64,000 bases of DNA from an uncultured Candidatus Saccharibacteria bacterium. GTDB lineage: Bacteria > Patescibacteriota > Saccharimonadia > Saccharimonadales > Saccharimonadaceae. This document shows positions 33,412 through 42,184 of this stretch, one piece after another (the first letter of the stretch is position 1; each line of letters begins with the position of its first letter). A model generated the notes under the pieces. It did no database searches and was not told where the DNA came from. It saw only the letters and a list, made by a program, of their open reading frames with translations. A program made the position numbers and the translations under genes. The stretch spans positions 77,915 through 141,914 of the forward strand of contig CALMAK010000018.1 in NCBI GenBank assembly GCA_937859515.1, read 5' to 3'.

Positions 33412-34164
33412 ATGACACTAAAACAAACCACTTCACGAATACTTAATGATCCGACTGCAAAACTATTCCCATGGGTGAATGATTTTTTAGCGTTGGCGAC
33501 ATTAATTGCAGTTGCAGGGCTGGTGCTGGAGACTGTGCCGTCACTCAAGCCATATGAAAGTGTGTTTTGGTGGACAGAAATTATTGCGGTAACGATTTTT
33601 ACCATCGAGTACGTTCTGCGTATATGGGTGGCGCCATCAAAGAAGGCCTATATTTTTAGCGTGTATGGTCTTATTGATCTCGTATCGATTGCACCAACAT
33701 GGCTGGCGGCTTCAAACTTGCTTTTCCTCAAATCAGCGCGCATGTTGCGTATCTTGCGCCTACTGCGCATGGTGCGACTAGGGAAGGTCATGAAAGGGCG
33801 ATTGAAGCATCCGCACGACCTTGAGAGCAACCGTGATATTTTTCGGTTGAACGTACAGATTTATATTTTTGCATTGATGACAGCGATTATTTTACTAGGA
33901 ACGTTAATGTATGTTGTTGAGGCACCAAGGGATCATCTGCATAGTATCCCTGCCGGGATGATGTGGGCGGCTGAAGCGTTGGTGGGAGGCAGTATTACGG
34001 GATATTATCCGCATACTACGTCGGGATACCTTGTATCTATTCTGGCACGGTTCATTGGATTGGTACTGTTTGGCGTGCTGATTGGTGTAATAGGCAATGT
34101 GATTCGTATGTGGCTGTTGGGTGAAGATTTGACTAAGCGCCGCGCGACGAAACGTTCAAAATAG
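33412..34164 (+). CDS. Voltage-gated-type ion channel with altered selectivity filter
   Basis: 250 residues with six membrane segments. S4 is SARMLRILRLLRMVRLGKVM near residues 98-117, with regularly spaced Arg. The pore region reads IPAGMMWAAEALVGGSITGYYPHTTSGYL near 180-206, matching a potassium-channel pore helix and the following 'T..G' turn, but the filter TVGYGD is ITGYYP, lacking the second Gly and the Asp. Ion selectivity is thus uncertain. TATACT 33397-33402 is 9 bases before the ATG and overlaps the ASCH stop. Confidence 0.85.
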   Translation: MTLKQTTSRILNDPTAKLFPWVNDFLALATLIAVAGLVLETVPSLKPYESVFWWTEIIAVTIFTIEYVLRIWVAPSKKAYIFSVYGLIDLVSIAPTWLAASNLLFLKSARMLRILRLLRMVRLGKVMKGRLKHPHDLESNRDIFRLNVQIYIFALMTAIILLGTLMYVVEAPRDHLHSIPAGMMWAAEALVGGSITGYYPHTTSGYLVSILARFIGLVLFGVLIGVIGNVIRMWLLGEDLTKRRATKRSK

Positions 34165-34194
34165 CACGAAGGATAGGTGTTACAATGAAGGGTG

Positions 34195-35997
34195 ATGGCT
34201 AAAAAGGATACTCGTAAACTGTCGACTCGCGAACGCATGATTGGTATCGCCCGTGTAGCGCGTATTTCATTCAAAGCCTCGCCGCTGGCGGTAGTGATGA
34301 AGGCTGTTGGAGCGATTGTTACCGCAGTGCTGCCATTGGTGACGACGTATTTCGCTGCACTGACGACAACAGCATTGGCCGAGGCATACGCTGGTGACGA
34401 AGCAGCGGGTGGACGGGCGATTTTGTATGTGCTGGTCACGGCGTTTCTTGGCGTGCTAATGACGGCATGGTCCAGTCTCGAGCGATACGTTAATGAGCTG
34501 GTTGGGTATAAGATTAAAGCGGCCATTAGTGACCAAATGTATGAGCATTTTTTGCGGTTAGAGTTTTGGCGCTATGATGACAAACACACGGCAGATTTGT
34601 TTGATAAGTCGCAGCGATTTGCACAGTTCTTTGGTTATGCATTCGACAGCTTGGCGCGCATCGCTGCCTCGTTGATCGCCTTAACTGCGGCGGTTGCCGC
34701 ATTGGTACTGACGAGTTGGTGGTTGGGGCTGATTGTACTTATCTCCGTCGTACCTGGAGTGATTATTCAGTTTAGTTTGTCGCGATTCAGAGTACGACAC
34801 TGGAATGAAAATGTTGAGACGCGCCGCAAATTAGGGCAAATCGAATGGAATATGTTACAGCCGCAGCGAATCGCTGAGTTGCGACTTTACGGCATGGTGC
34901 GAAACTTGCTTGATTTGCGTATGAAGCTACGCGATGCCGACGAAAAAACACGTATTGAGTTTGAGCGCAAGGTTATATGGAAGCAACTTGGTTCGGACAT
35001 ATTGGAGGCTGCTGCCGAGGTGGCAGCACTCATTTACACAACCCTTCAGATTATTGCTAAGGCGCAGCCGATTGGACAATTTTTGTATGTTCAACAAATT
35101 GTTTCACGTGCCATGGGTGCAGTTGGGCAGTTCACAAATGGCATTAGTTCGATTGACGAGGATATCGCTAATCTGTTTGATTACAACGAGTTTATGGGGT
35201 TAGAGACGGGGCAGGCGCGTACAATCAAGCTGAAGAAGCAGCCGGAAGTTATTGCGTTTGAAGACGTATCGTTTCACTACCCCAGCAGCGATGCGTCGGT
35301 CCTTGAAGACATTTCGTTAACAATACGTAAGGGGCAGAACGTGGCAATTGTTGGTGAGAACGGTGCAGGCAAGTCGACACTAATCAAATTGCTATTGGGG
35401 TTGTACGAGCCAACGAGCGGCAATGTGTATGTCGATGATACCAACCTGAAAGATGTTTCGCATGAAAGCTGGCATCAGTATATCGGTGTGCTGCGTCAGG
35501 ATTATGGCGTATATTCATTTGCCACGGCGCGTGAAAATGTCATATATGGTGACATATCAAAACGTCAGTCAACGGAGCGTTTTGACACGGCAGTGCATGA
35601 TGCTGAGGCTGCAGGTTTCCTCGAAAAATTACCCAAAGGATACGATACATTTGTTCATCAGTGGATGGAGCATGATGACGGCACATCAGGCGTCGAATTG
35701 TCGGGTGGTCAGCAGCAACGTCTTAGCCTTGCACGTAACTTTTACCGCGACAGTCCAATTATTGTTCTTGACGAACCAACCAGTGCGATTGATGCGCTGG
35801 CCGAGTCGCGTATTTTCAAGCGATTGTTTGGAGCAACGGATAAGACGATTATTACCGTCAGTCATCGTCTGACAACAGTACAGAAGGCAGACATTATTTA
35901 TGTGATTGAGCATGGAAAGATTGTCGAACAGGGTACGCATACTGACCTGGTGCACAAGAAGGGCGTGTATTATACGTTGTTCGAAAGTCAGCTGTAA
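34195..35997 (+). CDS. ABC exporter, fused permease-ATPase
   Basis: 600 residues: six-helix membrane domain (residues 1-330) and an ATPase domain with Walker A GENGAGKST near 384, Q-loop VLRQDYG, signature LSGGQQQRLSLAR near 500, Walker B IIVLDEPTSAID and the H-loop VSHRLTT. It works as a homodimer or with a partner; a partner half-transporter is not in the window. Substrate is not readable. TACAAT 34181-34186 is 8 bases before ATG 34195; GTG immediately before it is possible. Confidence 0.93.
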   Translation: MAKKDTRKLSTRERMIGIARVARISFKASPLAVVMKAVGAIVTAVLPLVTTYFAALTTTALAEAYAGDEAAGGRAILYVLVTAFLGVLMTAWSSLERYVNELVGYKIKAAISDQMYEHFLRLEFWRYDDKHTADLFDKSQRFAQFFGYAFDSLARIAASLIALTAAVAALVLTSWWLGLIVLISVVPGVIIQFSLSRFRVRHWNENVETRRKLGQIEWNMLQPQRIAELRLYGMVRNLLDLRMKLRDADEKTRIEFERKVIWKQLGSDILEAAAEVAALIYTTLQIIAKAQPIGQFLYVQQIVSRAMGAVGQFTNGISSIDEDIANLFDYNEFMGLETGQARTIKLKKQPEVIAFEDVSFHYPSSDASVLEDISLTIRKGQNVAIVGENGAGKSTLIKLLLGLYEPTSGNVYVDDTNLKDVSHESWHQYIGVLRQDYGVYSFATARENVIYGDISKRQSTERFDTAVHDAEAAGFLEKLPKGYDTFVHQWMEHDDGTSGVELSGGQQQRLSLARNFYRDSPIIVLDEPTSAIDALAESRIFKRLFGATDKTIITVSHRLTTVQKADIIYVIEHGKIVEQGTHTDLVHKKGVYYTLFESQL

Positions 35998-36537
35998 TTA
36001 TTCTGGCGAGACGTGCCCGATGTAATCAGCCCAGCGCTGAGCTTCTGGCGCAGTGGCAGCGTCGTCCATACCCATTCCGACCAACCACACATTAGGTGTC
36101 TCAAAACCGGCGATAAGAGGAATGGCGCGGTTGAAGACGTCTGTCTGTTTGCTCGCAAGGACAACTAACTCAACTGATGTGGCTTTTTGGCCTAACAAGT
36201 GTTGTTTGGCGGTATTGTAGGTTAATCCTCGGTCAAGACAGTCGTCAAGCACGATAACGTTTCGCCCGCGAACGATATCATCGGCTATGCTGCTGTACTG
36301 TGTTGCGTGAGTGGCTTCTCGCTCGTTACCATAGGCACTGACGTGCATATACTCAATTTCGGGATGAAACGCGGAGTCCAGGCGTGTGATTGCCCTCATT
36401 AGCTGGCTAGAGAAGGGTACGGCGCCCTTGAGAAGACAGACGAAGAGAGGTTTTTTATCAGGATAGGTCGCGATAATTTCCTGGGCAATTTCTGTAATTC
36501 GTGTGGTGACCTGGTCGGAATCATAGAGTATCTTCAT
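35998..36537 (-). CDS. Hypoxanthine-type phosphoribosyltransferase
   Basis: 179 residues. PRPP-binding motif NVIVLDDCLDRGLTY near residue 92 (family consensus VIVDDVIDTGxT), an N-terminal LFVCLLKGAVPF and a C-terminal VWLVGMGMD typical of hypoxanthine/guanine phosphoribosyltransferases. It would salvage purines, which suits an organism unable to make nucleotides. I start at 36537 because on the minus strand TATACT is 7 bases upstream. Convergent with the ABC transporter: stops are adjacent. Confidence 0.85.
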   Translation of the reverse strand: MKILYDSDQVTTRITEIAQEIIATYPDKKPLFVCLLKGAVPFSSQLMRAITRLDSAFHPEIEYMHVSAYGNEREATHATQYSSIADDIVRGRNVIVLDDCLDRGLTYNTAKQHLLGQKATSVELVVLASKQTDVFNRAIPLIAGFETPNVWLVGMGMDDAATAPEAQRWADYIGHVSPE

Positions 36538-36558
36538 GAATGTAAGTATACTGGATGC
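36538..36558. promoter_or_regulatory. Divergent 21-bp promoter with AGTATACT palindrome (second copy)
   Basis: The start codons of the phosphoribosyltransferase (minus, 36537) and the epimerase (plus, 36559) are 21 bases apart. AGTATACT at 36545-36552 gives TATACT to both strands, 6 bases before the epimerase and 7 before the transferase. Layout is the same as at 27154-27174. Confidence 0.75.
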
Positions 36559-37254
36559 ATGACAGTGATAACAGCCAAGCAATTCTCAGTTGATGAAGCC
36601 GGTGGATATGTGACTGAATTATACGACCAGGACGGTCAGGCGCTATTATTTCCGCGTACAATGATTGGGGGAAAACTACGAGGTGGCAGCCATGTCTGTT
36701 TTCCTTATTTTGGACCTGATGAGGCAGGGATAGTGCCTCAGCATGGATTCGGCCGTGCGGTAACATGGCGTGGTGAGGCATCACCTGATAGGCGCACTGT
36801 GACGTGCGTATACGATGAGATGCAGGATGAACTATTTAGTGGACTACACGCAGAGCTGGAATATCGCCTTAATGAGGCGGGCAGCGAATTTACTACTACG
36901 TTAACGGTTACGAATCACAGCGATCAGCCACGGGCGCTTACGCCTGGTTTTCATCCTTATTTTGCCATTGATCCGACAGACGTTATGTTAAGTGGTGTAC
37001 GTATTAATGTGGTGGACTTTGAGCCATTTCAGTCATTTCCTGACACGACACAGATGACCATTGAAACGGCGGCACGAACCGTAACGGTTGTATCTGAAAA
37101 TCTGACCCATATGGTGGTGTGGACGGATAGTAAGGGCGAGTATCTTTGTGTCGAGCCAACACTACGTGGGAATGGTTTTGATTCGAGGGGTGAAATATCG
37201 GATGGCATTGCGCCAGGTCAGACGATGATCTACCAGTTTTCCATCCTATGGTAA
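36559..37254 (+). CDS. Aldose 1-epimerase-like protein
   Basis: 231 residues of the galactose mutarotase-like fold. Landmarks are HVCFPYFGP near residue 53, VPQHGFGRAVTW near 66 (catalytic His region) and LTPGFHPYFAID near 130. Members interconvert alpha and beta anomers of aldoses or glucose 6-phosphate. The nearby zwf suggests hexose phosphates, but the two genes are 36 kb apart. Leaderless start predicted from the 6-base spacing of TATACT. Confidence 0.87.
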   Translation: MTVITAKQFSVDEAGGYVTELYDQDGQALLFPRTMIGGKLRGGSHVCFPYFGPDEAGIVPQHGFGRAVTWRGEASPDRRTVTCVYDEMQDELFSGLHAELEYRLNEAGSEFTTTLTVTNHSDQPRALTPGFHPYFAIDPTDVMLSGVRINVVDFEPFQSFPDTTQMTIETAARTVTVVSENLTHMVVWTDSKGEYLCVEPTLRGNGFDSRGEISDGIAPGQTMIYQFSILW

Positions 37255-37346
37255 GGGGCAATACTTGCAAAATAATTGATTTTATGCTAAAATATAATAA
37301 GAGTCTTGTTCATTTACATCAATAGAGTTCAGAAGGAGGGGTTACG

Positions 37347-38081
37347 ATGGCCCACGAGAACAACAGATTCAACCTGTCTGGTGTCCTGGAAGGTGGCGGT
37401 GTCCGTCAGTTTCAGCGACCGGACAAGGGAGTATCGGGGGTTCTCAGCCGTCCGCTCCCGCCACTGCCGGGGTTTGTCCCCGTGTGGTATCCGACCTCAG
37501 TCACCCTGCGGCGTCTGCCGTCGTACCGTCTGGCTGCCTTCGGGTTGCTGGTCGGGGCGCTGTCGCTCCTCATCATCCTGGTGTTGACCATCCCCTGGAT
37601 GCGCACCAGTCCTGCGACGCTTGTGTTCGGTGCTACGAATCACTGGTTCGGTGGGACGTGGGGCACGATCGCGGCTGTGCCGGTGCTTGTTATGCTGCTT
37701 GCCCTGCTGGGCAAGAGTAGTGGAACGAGCGTTGCGCATTACATGTCGCATGGTGTCAAGTTCTGGGACGCGGCTGCTATGTATGAAGAGCAGTGGTTCC
37801 GAACTGGTGCCGAGAAGTGGTCGTCCGGACAGCGTGTCTACTCGACGATTGCCTTTGGGACGGTGCATGTCATCAACATCATCTACCCGATTGGTAGTCT
37901 GATCGTCGTAACGCTTGTAGGTGCGGTCTTCATGGCTTGCTACTTGCGCGTTTATCGGCGAACGGGTGATACCCAGGCAGCCACATTGGCATCCGCCAAG
38001 CTGCACGCGACCTACAATCGGTTTGCGATGGTCTACATGGCGGTCGCACTGTTGATTGTGGCGGTCAGTATCTTCATCTGA
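37347..38081 (+). CDS. CPBP-family intramembrane protease (GC-rich cassette)
   Basis: 244 residues with about six membrane helices. The three signatures of the CPBP/Rce1 (ABI) family are present in order: EEQWFR (EExxxR) near residue 152, FGTVH (FxxxH) near 173 and HATYN (HxxxN) near 220. Such proteases cut or modify membrane-associated peptides, prenylated proteins or bacteriocin precursors. AGAAGGAGGGG is 6 bases before the ATG; TATAAT at 37293-37298 gives a leader of about 45 bases. Codon use is GC-rich compared with the epimerase and pnp. Confidence 0.8.
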   Translation: MAHENNRFNLSGVLEGGGVRQFQRPDKGVSGVLSRPLPPLPGFVPVWYPTSVTLRRLPSYRLAAFGLLVGALSLLIILVLTIPWMRTSPATLVFGATNHWFGGTWGTIAAVPVLVMLLALLGKSSGTSVAHYMSHGVKFWDAAAMYEEQWFRTGAEKWSSGQRVYSTIAFGTVHVINIIYPIGSLIVVTLVGAVFMACYLRVYRRTGDTQAATLASAKLHATYNRFAMVYMAVALLIVAVSIFI

Positions 38082-38115
38082 GAACATATGACTCACCCCG
38101 AGTCACCAAGGAGAG

Positions 38116-38151
38116 CCCCTGGCCCCTTCGGTGGCCGGGGTTTTCCTTTTT
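38116..38151 (+). terminator. Terminator of the CPBP gene
   Basis: CCCC(T)GGCC pairs with GGCCGGGG around CCTTCGGT, followed by TTTTCCTTTTT. Confidence 0.85.
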
Positions 38152-38174
38152 AGACATGCTCATATATGAAGCGA

Positions 38175-38196
38175 GCCCCGTCTGTTACGACGGGGC
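38175..38196 (-). terminator. Hairpin at the 3' end of the phosphatidyltransferase gene
   Basis: GCCCCGTC, 6-base loop, GACGGGGC; perfect 8-bp stem. On the minus strand it lies about 25 bases beyond the stop; the following TCGCTTCAT is only weakly T-rich. Confidence 0.7.
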
Positions 38197-38220
38197 GTTG
38201 CCTCACTCTGAACCTTTCTA

Positions 38221-38787
38221 CTAGATACTGCGGGGGACGCGGGCGTAGGCCCAGCCAGCTGCGCACGAGGCACCCAGCCCAAAGAGGGTGGCGCCAAACA
38301 GCAGCAGGAACGGTAGTGCGATGGGCATCAGCAGAAGCGAAATCGCTGCCACTAACGCTGCCATGGCGAATCGTCCCGCCTCTGTGGCGGAAATCAGCGG
38401 TTGCCGACTCTTCGCCCACAGGACGATCACCTCGCGGACGAGGGTGACGAGGGTTGCGGCGATGACCAGCAGTTTGACATCAAGACCCTCTGACCGAACG
38501 ATCACGATGATCAGCGCAGTAAGATTGATAATCTTGTCTGCCAGCGGGTCGAGGATTTTGCCGAGCTCTGTCATCCAGCGCCCGTTGTTCCTCTTGGCAA
38601 GTTTGCCGTCGACCCAGTCGGTGCCGACAGCAACGATGTAGCAGCCGAAGCCGATCCATCCGAGTGCCCCAGGGACGAGTACGAAGAGTGCCACTGGTAA
38701 TGCCAGCAACATCCGCGCCATTGTCACCAGATTGGGCGGCGCTTTCCAGTCGCGCTGAATCATCAGCACGAGATTTTGTTGTGGCAT
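38221..38787 (-). CDS. CDP-alcohol phosphatidyltransferase (GC-rich cassette)
   Basis: 188 residues, about five to six membrane helices. It holds the family motif D-x2-DG-x2-A-x-R-x8-G-x3-D-x3-D as DWVDGKLAKRNNGRW followed by LGKILDPLADK near residues 55-82. By length and position of the motif it is most like PgsA (CDP-diacylglycerol-glycerol-3-phosphate transferase), which makes phosphatidylglycerol phosphate, but inositol- or other alcohol-specific members are possible. Start 38787 follows GGAGGAGATTCCC. Codons are G/C-ending. Confidence 0.83.
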   Translation of the reverse strand: MPQQNLVLMIQRDWKAPPNLVTMARMLLALPVALFVLVPGALGWIGFGCYIVAVGTDWVDGKLAKRNNGRWMTELGKILDPLADKIINLTALIIVIVRSEGLDVKLLVIAATLVTLVREVIVLWAKSRQPLISATEAGRFAMAALVAAISLLLMPIALPFLLLFGATLFGLGASCAAGWAYARVPRSI

Positions 38788-38914
38788 GGGAATCTCCTCC
38801 GAGAGTAGATTGGGAGTGAGGTACAAACACCACCTCACCCTTGGCGTTGTAAGCATATAGTATCATAAATGAAGATAAAAACAAGTAAGGTGTTATGGTG
38901 TGTGGTAGGTGTGG

Positions 38915-39015
38915 TATAATGAATACGTAATTTAACACGGATGGTGATAGCGACAAAAGCTTGCAGCGAGGAAGCTTTTACCCCTGTTACTCTCCGTGAC
39001 AAAAGGAGGACATAT
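38915..39015 (+). promoter_or_regulatory. pnp promoter and double-stem leader
   Basis: TATAAT at 38915-38920, then a leader of about 90 bases. CACGGA (38936-38941) pairs with TCCGTG (38993-38998), enclosing AAAAGCTT/AAGCTTTT around GCAGCGAGG. AAAGGAGG follows before the ATG. A long stem in a pnp leader is reminiscent of the RNase-processed autoregulatory stem of E. coli pnp; regulation here is inferred. Confidence 0.6.
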
Positions 39016-41136
39016 ATGTCTACTATCAACCCTCATGGCAAAGAGATTTTTTCTGTTACCCGTGATTTTCATGGCAAGCCACTGACTCTGGAGGTTAACC
39101 GCGTCGGTTTTCGCTCAACTGCCAGTGTACTGGTAACCTACGGCGATACCGTGGTACTGGGTACTGCCCAAGTAGGCAGCCGTCCAATCCAGCTAGATTA
39201 TTTCCCACTGTCAATTGACTATGAAGAAAAGTTTTATGCAGCTGGTAAGATCAGCGGTAGCCGCTTTATTAAGAGGGAGGGCCGCCCCAGTGACGAAGCA
39301 ATTTTGATTGGTCGTTTGATCGACCGCCCAATTCGTCCGCTGTTTCCAAAGGGTTATCGCCAAGAAGTGCAGGTGGTAGCGAGCGTCCTTTCGATGGATC
39401 CAGACTTCCGCCCCGACATGGTGGCAATGATTGCTGCCAGCGCTGCGCTCTCGCTAACCGGTACACCGTTTGATGGCCCTGTGGCCGGTCTGCGTGTTGG
39501 TCGCGTGAATGGCGAGTTCAAGGCGTTCCTGACCGCCGAAGAGCGTGAGGCCAGTGACCTTGACATCGTAGTGGCTGGTATTGAAACTGGCGTCACGATG
39601 GTAGAGGCGGGCGCTAATGAAGTATCAGAAGAAGTTATTGGTGAGGCGCTGGAATGGGCTTTTGAGGCCTATCAGCCTGCAATCGAGTTGCAAAAAGAGT
39701 TAGTCGCCAAGCTGCAGCCGGTCGCACAGGAATACGAGCTGGTGTTGCCAAACGAAGCAGTGCAAGTCGAAGTCGATCAGTGGATCGCTGATAAGCTTGG
39801 CGAGAAGCTTCGCCACCCATACCCAGAGCGAAATGAGATGGTTAATGAACTGCGCTGGGCATTTCATGAGGCATTTACTGAGAAGTTGGGCGAAGAAGCC
39901 TACACTAAAGAGGTGCGTGATGAGTACGACGAAGCCTTCACGATGGCACTTCATAAGGATGTGCGCCGTGGAATTGTTGAAGAGCAGCTACGCCCAGACG
40001 GCCGCAAATTAGACGAAGTACGTCCACTGAGCAGTGAGGTTGGTGTTTTGCCGCGTACCCACGGATCAAGCATCTTTACGCGCGGTGTTACTCAGGGTCT
40101 CAACATTGTTACCCTTGCACCACTGAGTTACTCGCAGCTGGTTGATACGATGGAGGTCAATGACGGCGAGCGTCGTTACATGCATCACTACAATGCACCA
40201 GGTTATACCGTCGGTGAAGTACGCCGTCTTGGTTCACCTGGTCGCCGTGAGATTGGTCACGGATACCTGGCAGAACGTGCACTGATTCCAGTGTTGCCAA
40301 CTGCCGAAGAATTTCCGTATGCTATTCGTAGCGTCACGGAAATCATGAGCCAGAATGGTTCAACCTCAATGGCAGCAACCTGTTCATCATGTCTTGCGTT
40401 GATGGACGCAGGTGTGCCAATCAAGCGCCCTGTTAGTGGTATTGCAATGGGTTTGATGATGGACGGTGATACGCCGTATGTTTTGACTGATATCGCCGAT
40501 GCCGAGGACTTTGCGGGTGATATGGACTTTAAGGTCACGGGTACCGAACAGGGTATCACGGCGATTCAAATGGACATGAAGCTACATGGATTGCCCGTTG
40601 CAATTCTCAAAAAAGCGATTGCTGGCGCCAAGAGTGGACGCGCGTTTATTCTTAATCATATGATCGAGACGTTAGCACAGCCTCGCGAGACCCTCAGTCC
40701 ATATGCACCACGTATTGAGAAGATCAAAATTAATCCAGATAAGATTGGTGCGGTGATTGGTAAGGGCGGCGAAGTGATTAACAAGATTACTGCTGAAACT
40801 GGTGCCGAAATTGACATCAAGGAAGATGGTCTGATTACTGTTGCCGCCAGTGATACTAAGAACATCGAAAAGGCTATCAACTGGATCAAGTCTCTTACGG
40901 AAGAGCCAGAAGTCGGTCGTATTTACGAAGGTAAGGTTGTGTCAATCAAAGACTTTGGCGCATTTATAAACATTCTCCCTGGTATCGATGGCATGGTGCA
41001 CATTAGTCAGCTTTCAAATGATCGCGTCGAAAATGTTACCGATGTTTTGAGTGATGGTCAAATCGTCAAGGTTAAACTGACGGGGATCGACGAACGCGGA
41101 CGTCTCAGCCTCAGTATCAAAGCGGTCGAAGAATAG
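39016..41136 (+). CDS. pnp: Polyribonucleotide nucleotidyltransferase (PNPase)
   Basis: 706 residues: first RNase PH domain, helical linker (residues 210-320), second RNase PH domain with REIGHGYLAERALIPVLP and catalytic DAEDFAGDMDFKV near 490, KH domain with IGAVIGKGGEVINKI near 580, and S1 domain VGRIYEGKVVSIKDFGAF near 635. It degrades RNA 3'-5' by phosphorolysis and pairs with RNase J (46102) and Orn (8806). Start 39016 has AAAAGGAGGACATAT in front; the frame is open upstream through the leader but that is structural RNA. Confidence 0.97.
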   Translation: MSTINPHGKEIFSVTRDFHGKPLTLEVNRVGFRSTASVLVTYGDTVVLGTAQVGSRPIQLDYFPLSIDYEEKFYAAGKISGSRFIKREGRPSDEAILIGRLIDRPIRPLFPKGYRQEVQVVASVLSMDPDFRPDMVAMIAASAALSLTGTPFDGPVAGLRVGRVNGEFKAFLTAEEREASDLDIVVAGIETGVTMVEAGANEVSEEVIGEALEWAFEAYQPAIELQKELVAKLQPVAQEYELVLPNEAVQVEVDQWIADKLGEKLRHPYPERNEMVNELRWAFHEAFTEKLGEEAYTKEVRDEYDEAFTMALHKDVRRGIVEEQLRPDGRKLDEVRPLSSEVGVLPRTHGSSIFTRGVTQGLNIVTLAPLSYSQLVDTMEVNDGERRYMHHYNAPGYTVGEVRRLGSPGRREIGHGYLAERALIPVLPTAEEFPYAIRSVTEIMSQNGSTSMAATCSSCLALMDAGVPIKRPVSGIAMGLMMDGDTPYVLTDIADAEDFAGDMDFKVTGTEQGITAIQMDMKLHGLPVAILKKAIAGAKSGRAFILNHMIETLAQPRETLSPYAPRIEKIKINPDKIGAVIGKGGEVINKITAETGAEIDIKEDGLITVAASDTKNIEKAINWIKSLTEEPEVGRIYEGKVVSIKDFGAFINILPGIDGMVHISQLSNDRVENVTDVLSDGQIVKVKLTGIDERGRLSLSIKAVEE

Positions 41137-41140
41137 GACG

Positions 41141-41658
41141 ATGGCCAGGCGCTATCTTGTTACTGGTGTAGCGGGGTCAGGCAAATCGACATTAGAAAAA
41201 TTGTTCAAACAGCGGGGCTATGTAACCATCGACATCGATGATGGTTTTGCTCGGTGGCGACATGCTACGACAGATGAGTTGCTTGAGTATACTCCTGATA
41301 AGGATGGCTGGCATGAAGTTGCTGAATGGGTGGTTGACACTGATGCACTACAGCGTTTTTTGCTGCGCATCCAGATGATAGTGTTTTAGTGTTTGGTAGT
41401 TTTGCACGAGTGCGGGAGACGATCAAACACTTTGATAAGCTATTCTTGTTAGAATATCCTGATCTCGAAACGGTGCGTCGACGGATTGCAGGACGCAAGG
41501 GTGGTTATGGCGAGCACCCTGATGAACTGGCGCGGATTTTAAGTTACGTCGAGCCGTATCAAAACAAGTTGCGACAAGCCGGGGCAGAAGTGATTGACTG
41601 TACGCTGCCGCTTGATCAAATAGTGAACAGTATCGAGTCAAGACTTCTCCGTGTATAA
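41141..41658 (+). CDS. P-loop kinase read through a -1 frameshift
   Basis: Frame 0 from 41141 gives MARRYLVTGVAGSGKSTLEK with a Walker A motif and ends at TAG 41387-41389. The -1 frame continues the same protein: HPDDSVLVFGSFARVRETIK to the stop at 41656-41658. The junction is T TTT TTG at 41356-41362, exactly in phase as a slippery heptamer (CGT TTT TTG); slipping gives ...LQRF-(F/L)-AAHPDDSVLVFGS, about 172 residues. The fused product looks like a complete small nucleotide kinase of the AAA/CoaE-like type. The shift may be programmed, a real mutation, or a sequencing error in a run of six T. Confidence 0.7.
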
Positions 41659-41670
41659 TACTGATTGATT

Positions 41671-42114
41671 ATGACCGCAACACGCTCTACAAGACAAGAA
41701 CACGAATACCAACGGTTGCTTGCCATCGACCGAGACGATACGACCAAAGAATGTCCTTTTTGCAAAATGAAAGAGGGGCATCCGCAGTTTGTGCGCCAAG
41801 AGAGATATTTCAAGGTGATTCGCAACCGAACACCGTATTCACTGTGGGATGAGCAGGTAGTGTTGGACCATCTTATGATCGTACCAATCAAGCATACTGC
41901 CAAGGTGAGTGATCTGGGTGGCGAGGCGGCTGAAGAATATGTGCGACTGTTGGGCGAGTACGACGAGAGAGGATATTGTATGTTTGCACGTGCGTTGAAT
42001 GCCTCGGTGCGCAGTGTTGTGCATCAGCATACGCATTTGATGAAGCTCGATGGCAAGAAGCGCCGTTTTCTTTTCATGGTGCGCAAACCTTGGTATTTTA
42101 GGCTGAGTCGGTAA
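41671..42114 (+). CDS. HIT-like protein
   Basis: 147 residues. ECPFCKMKEGHPQFV near residue 26 carries the Cys pair, and VVHQHTHLMKL near 120 the HxHxH core of a histidine triad, with a slightly altered last position. Probably a nucleotide hydrolase or transferase related to the HIT gene at 19205. TATAAT 41654-41659, overlapping the end of the kinase gene, is 11 bases before ATG 41671. The C-terminus is basic. Confidence 0.8.
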   Translation: MTATRSTRQEHEYQRLLAIDRDDTTKECPFCKMKEGHPQFVRQERYFKVIRNRTPYSLWDEQVVLDHLMIVPIKHTAKVSDLGGEAAEEYVRLLGEYDERGYCMFARALNASVRSVVHQHTHLMKLDGKKRRFLFMVRKPWYFRLSR

Positions 42115-42144
42115 GTTGAGCGGGGCAACCTCTAAAAAGAAGTG

Positions 42145-42174
42145 AGGCTCGTCGGAGCGATGTCCGACGAGCCT
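42145..42174 (-). terminator. Terminator of the GC-rich gene at 42185
   Basis: AGGCTCGTCGGA, 6-base loop, TCCGACGAGCCT: perfect 12-bp stem. On the minus strand it is followed by CACTTCTTTTTAGAGG. Confidence 0.88.
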
Positions 42175-42184
42175 TCCGCGTCTC

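Noticed and set aside
37497..38096. Antisense ORF (199 codons) opposite the CPBP protease gene
   Set aside because: Same effect of GC-rich codons; the sense protein has all three CPBP motifs.
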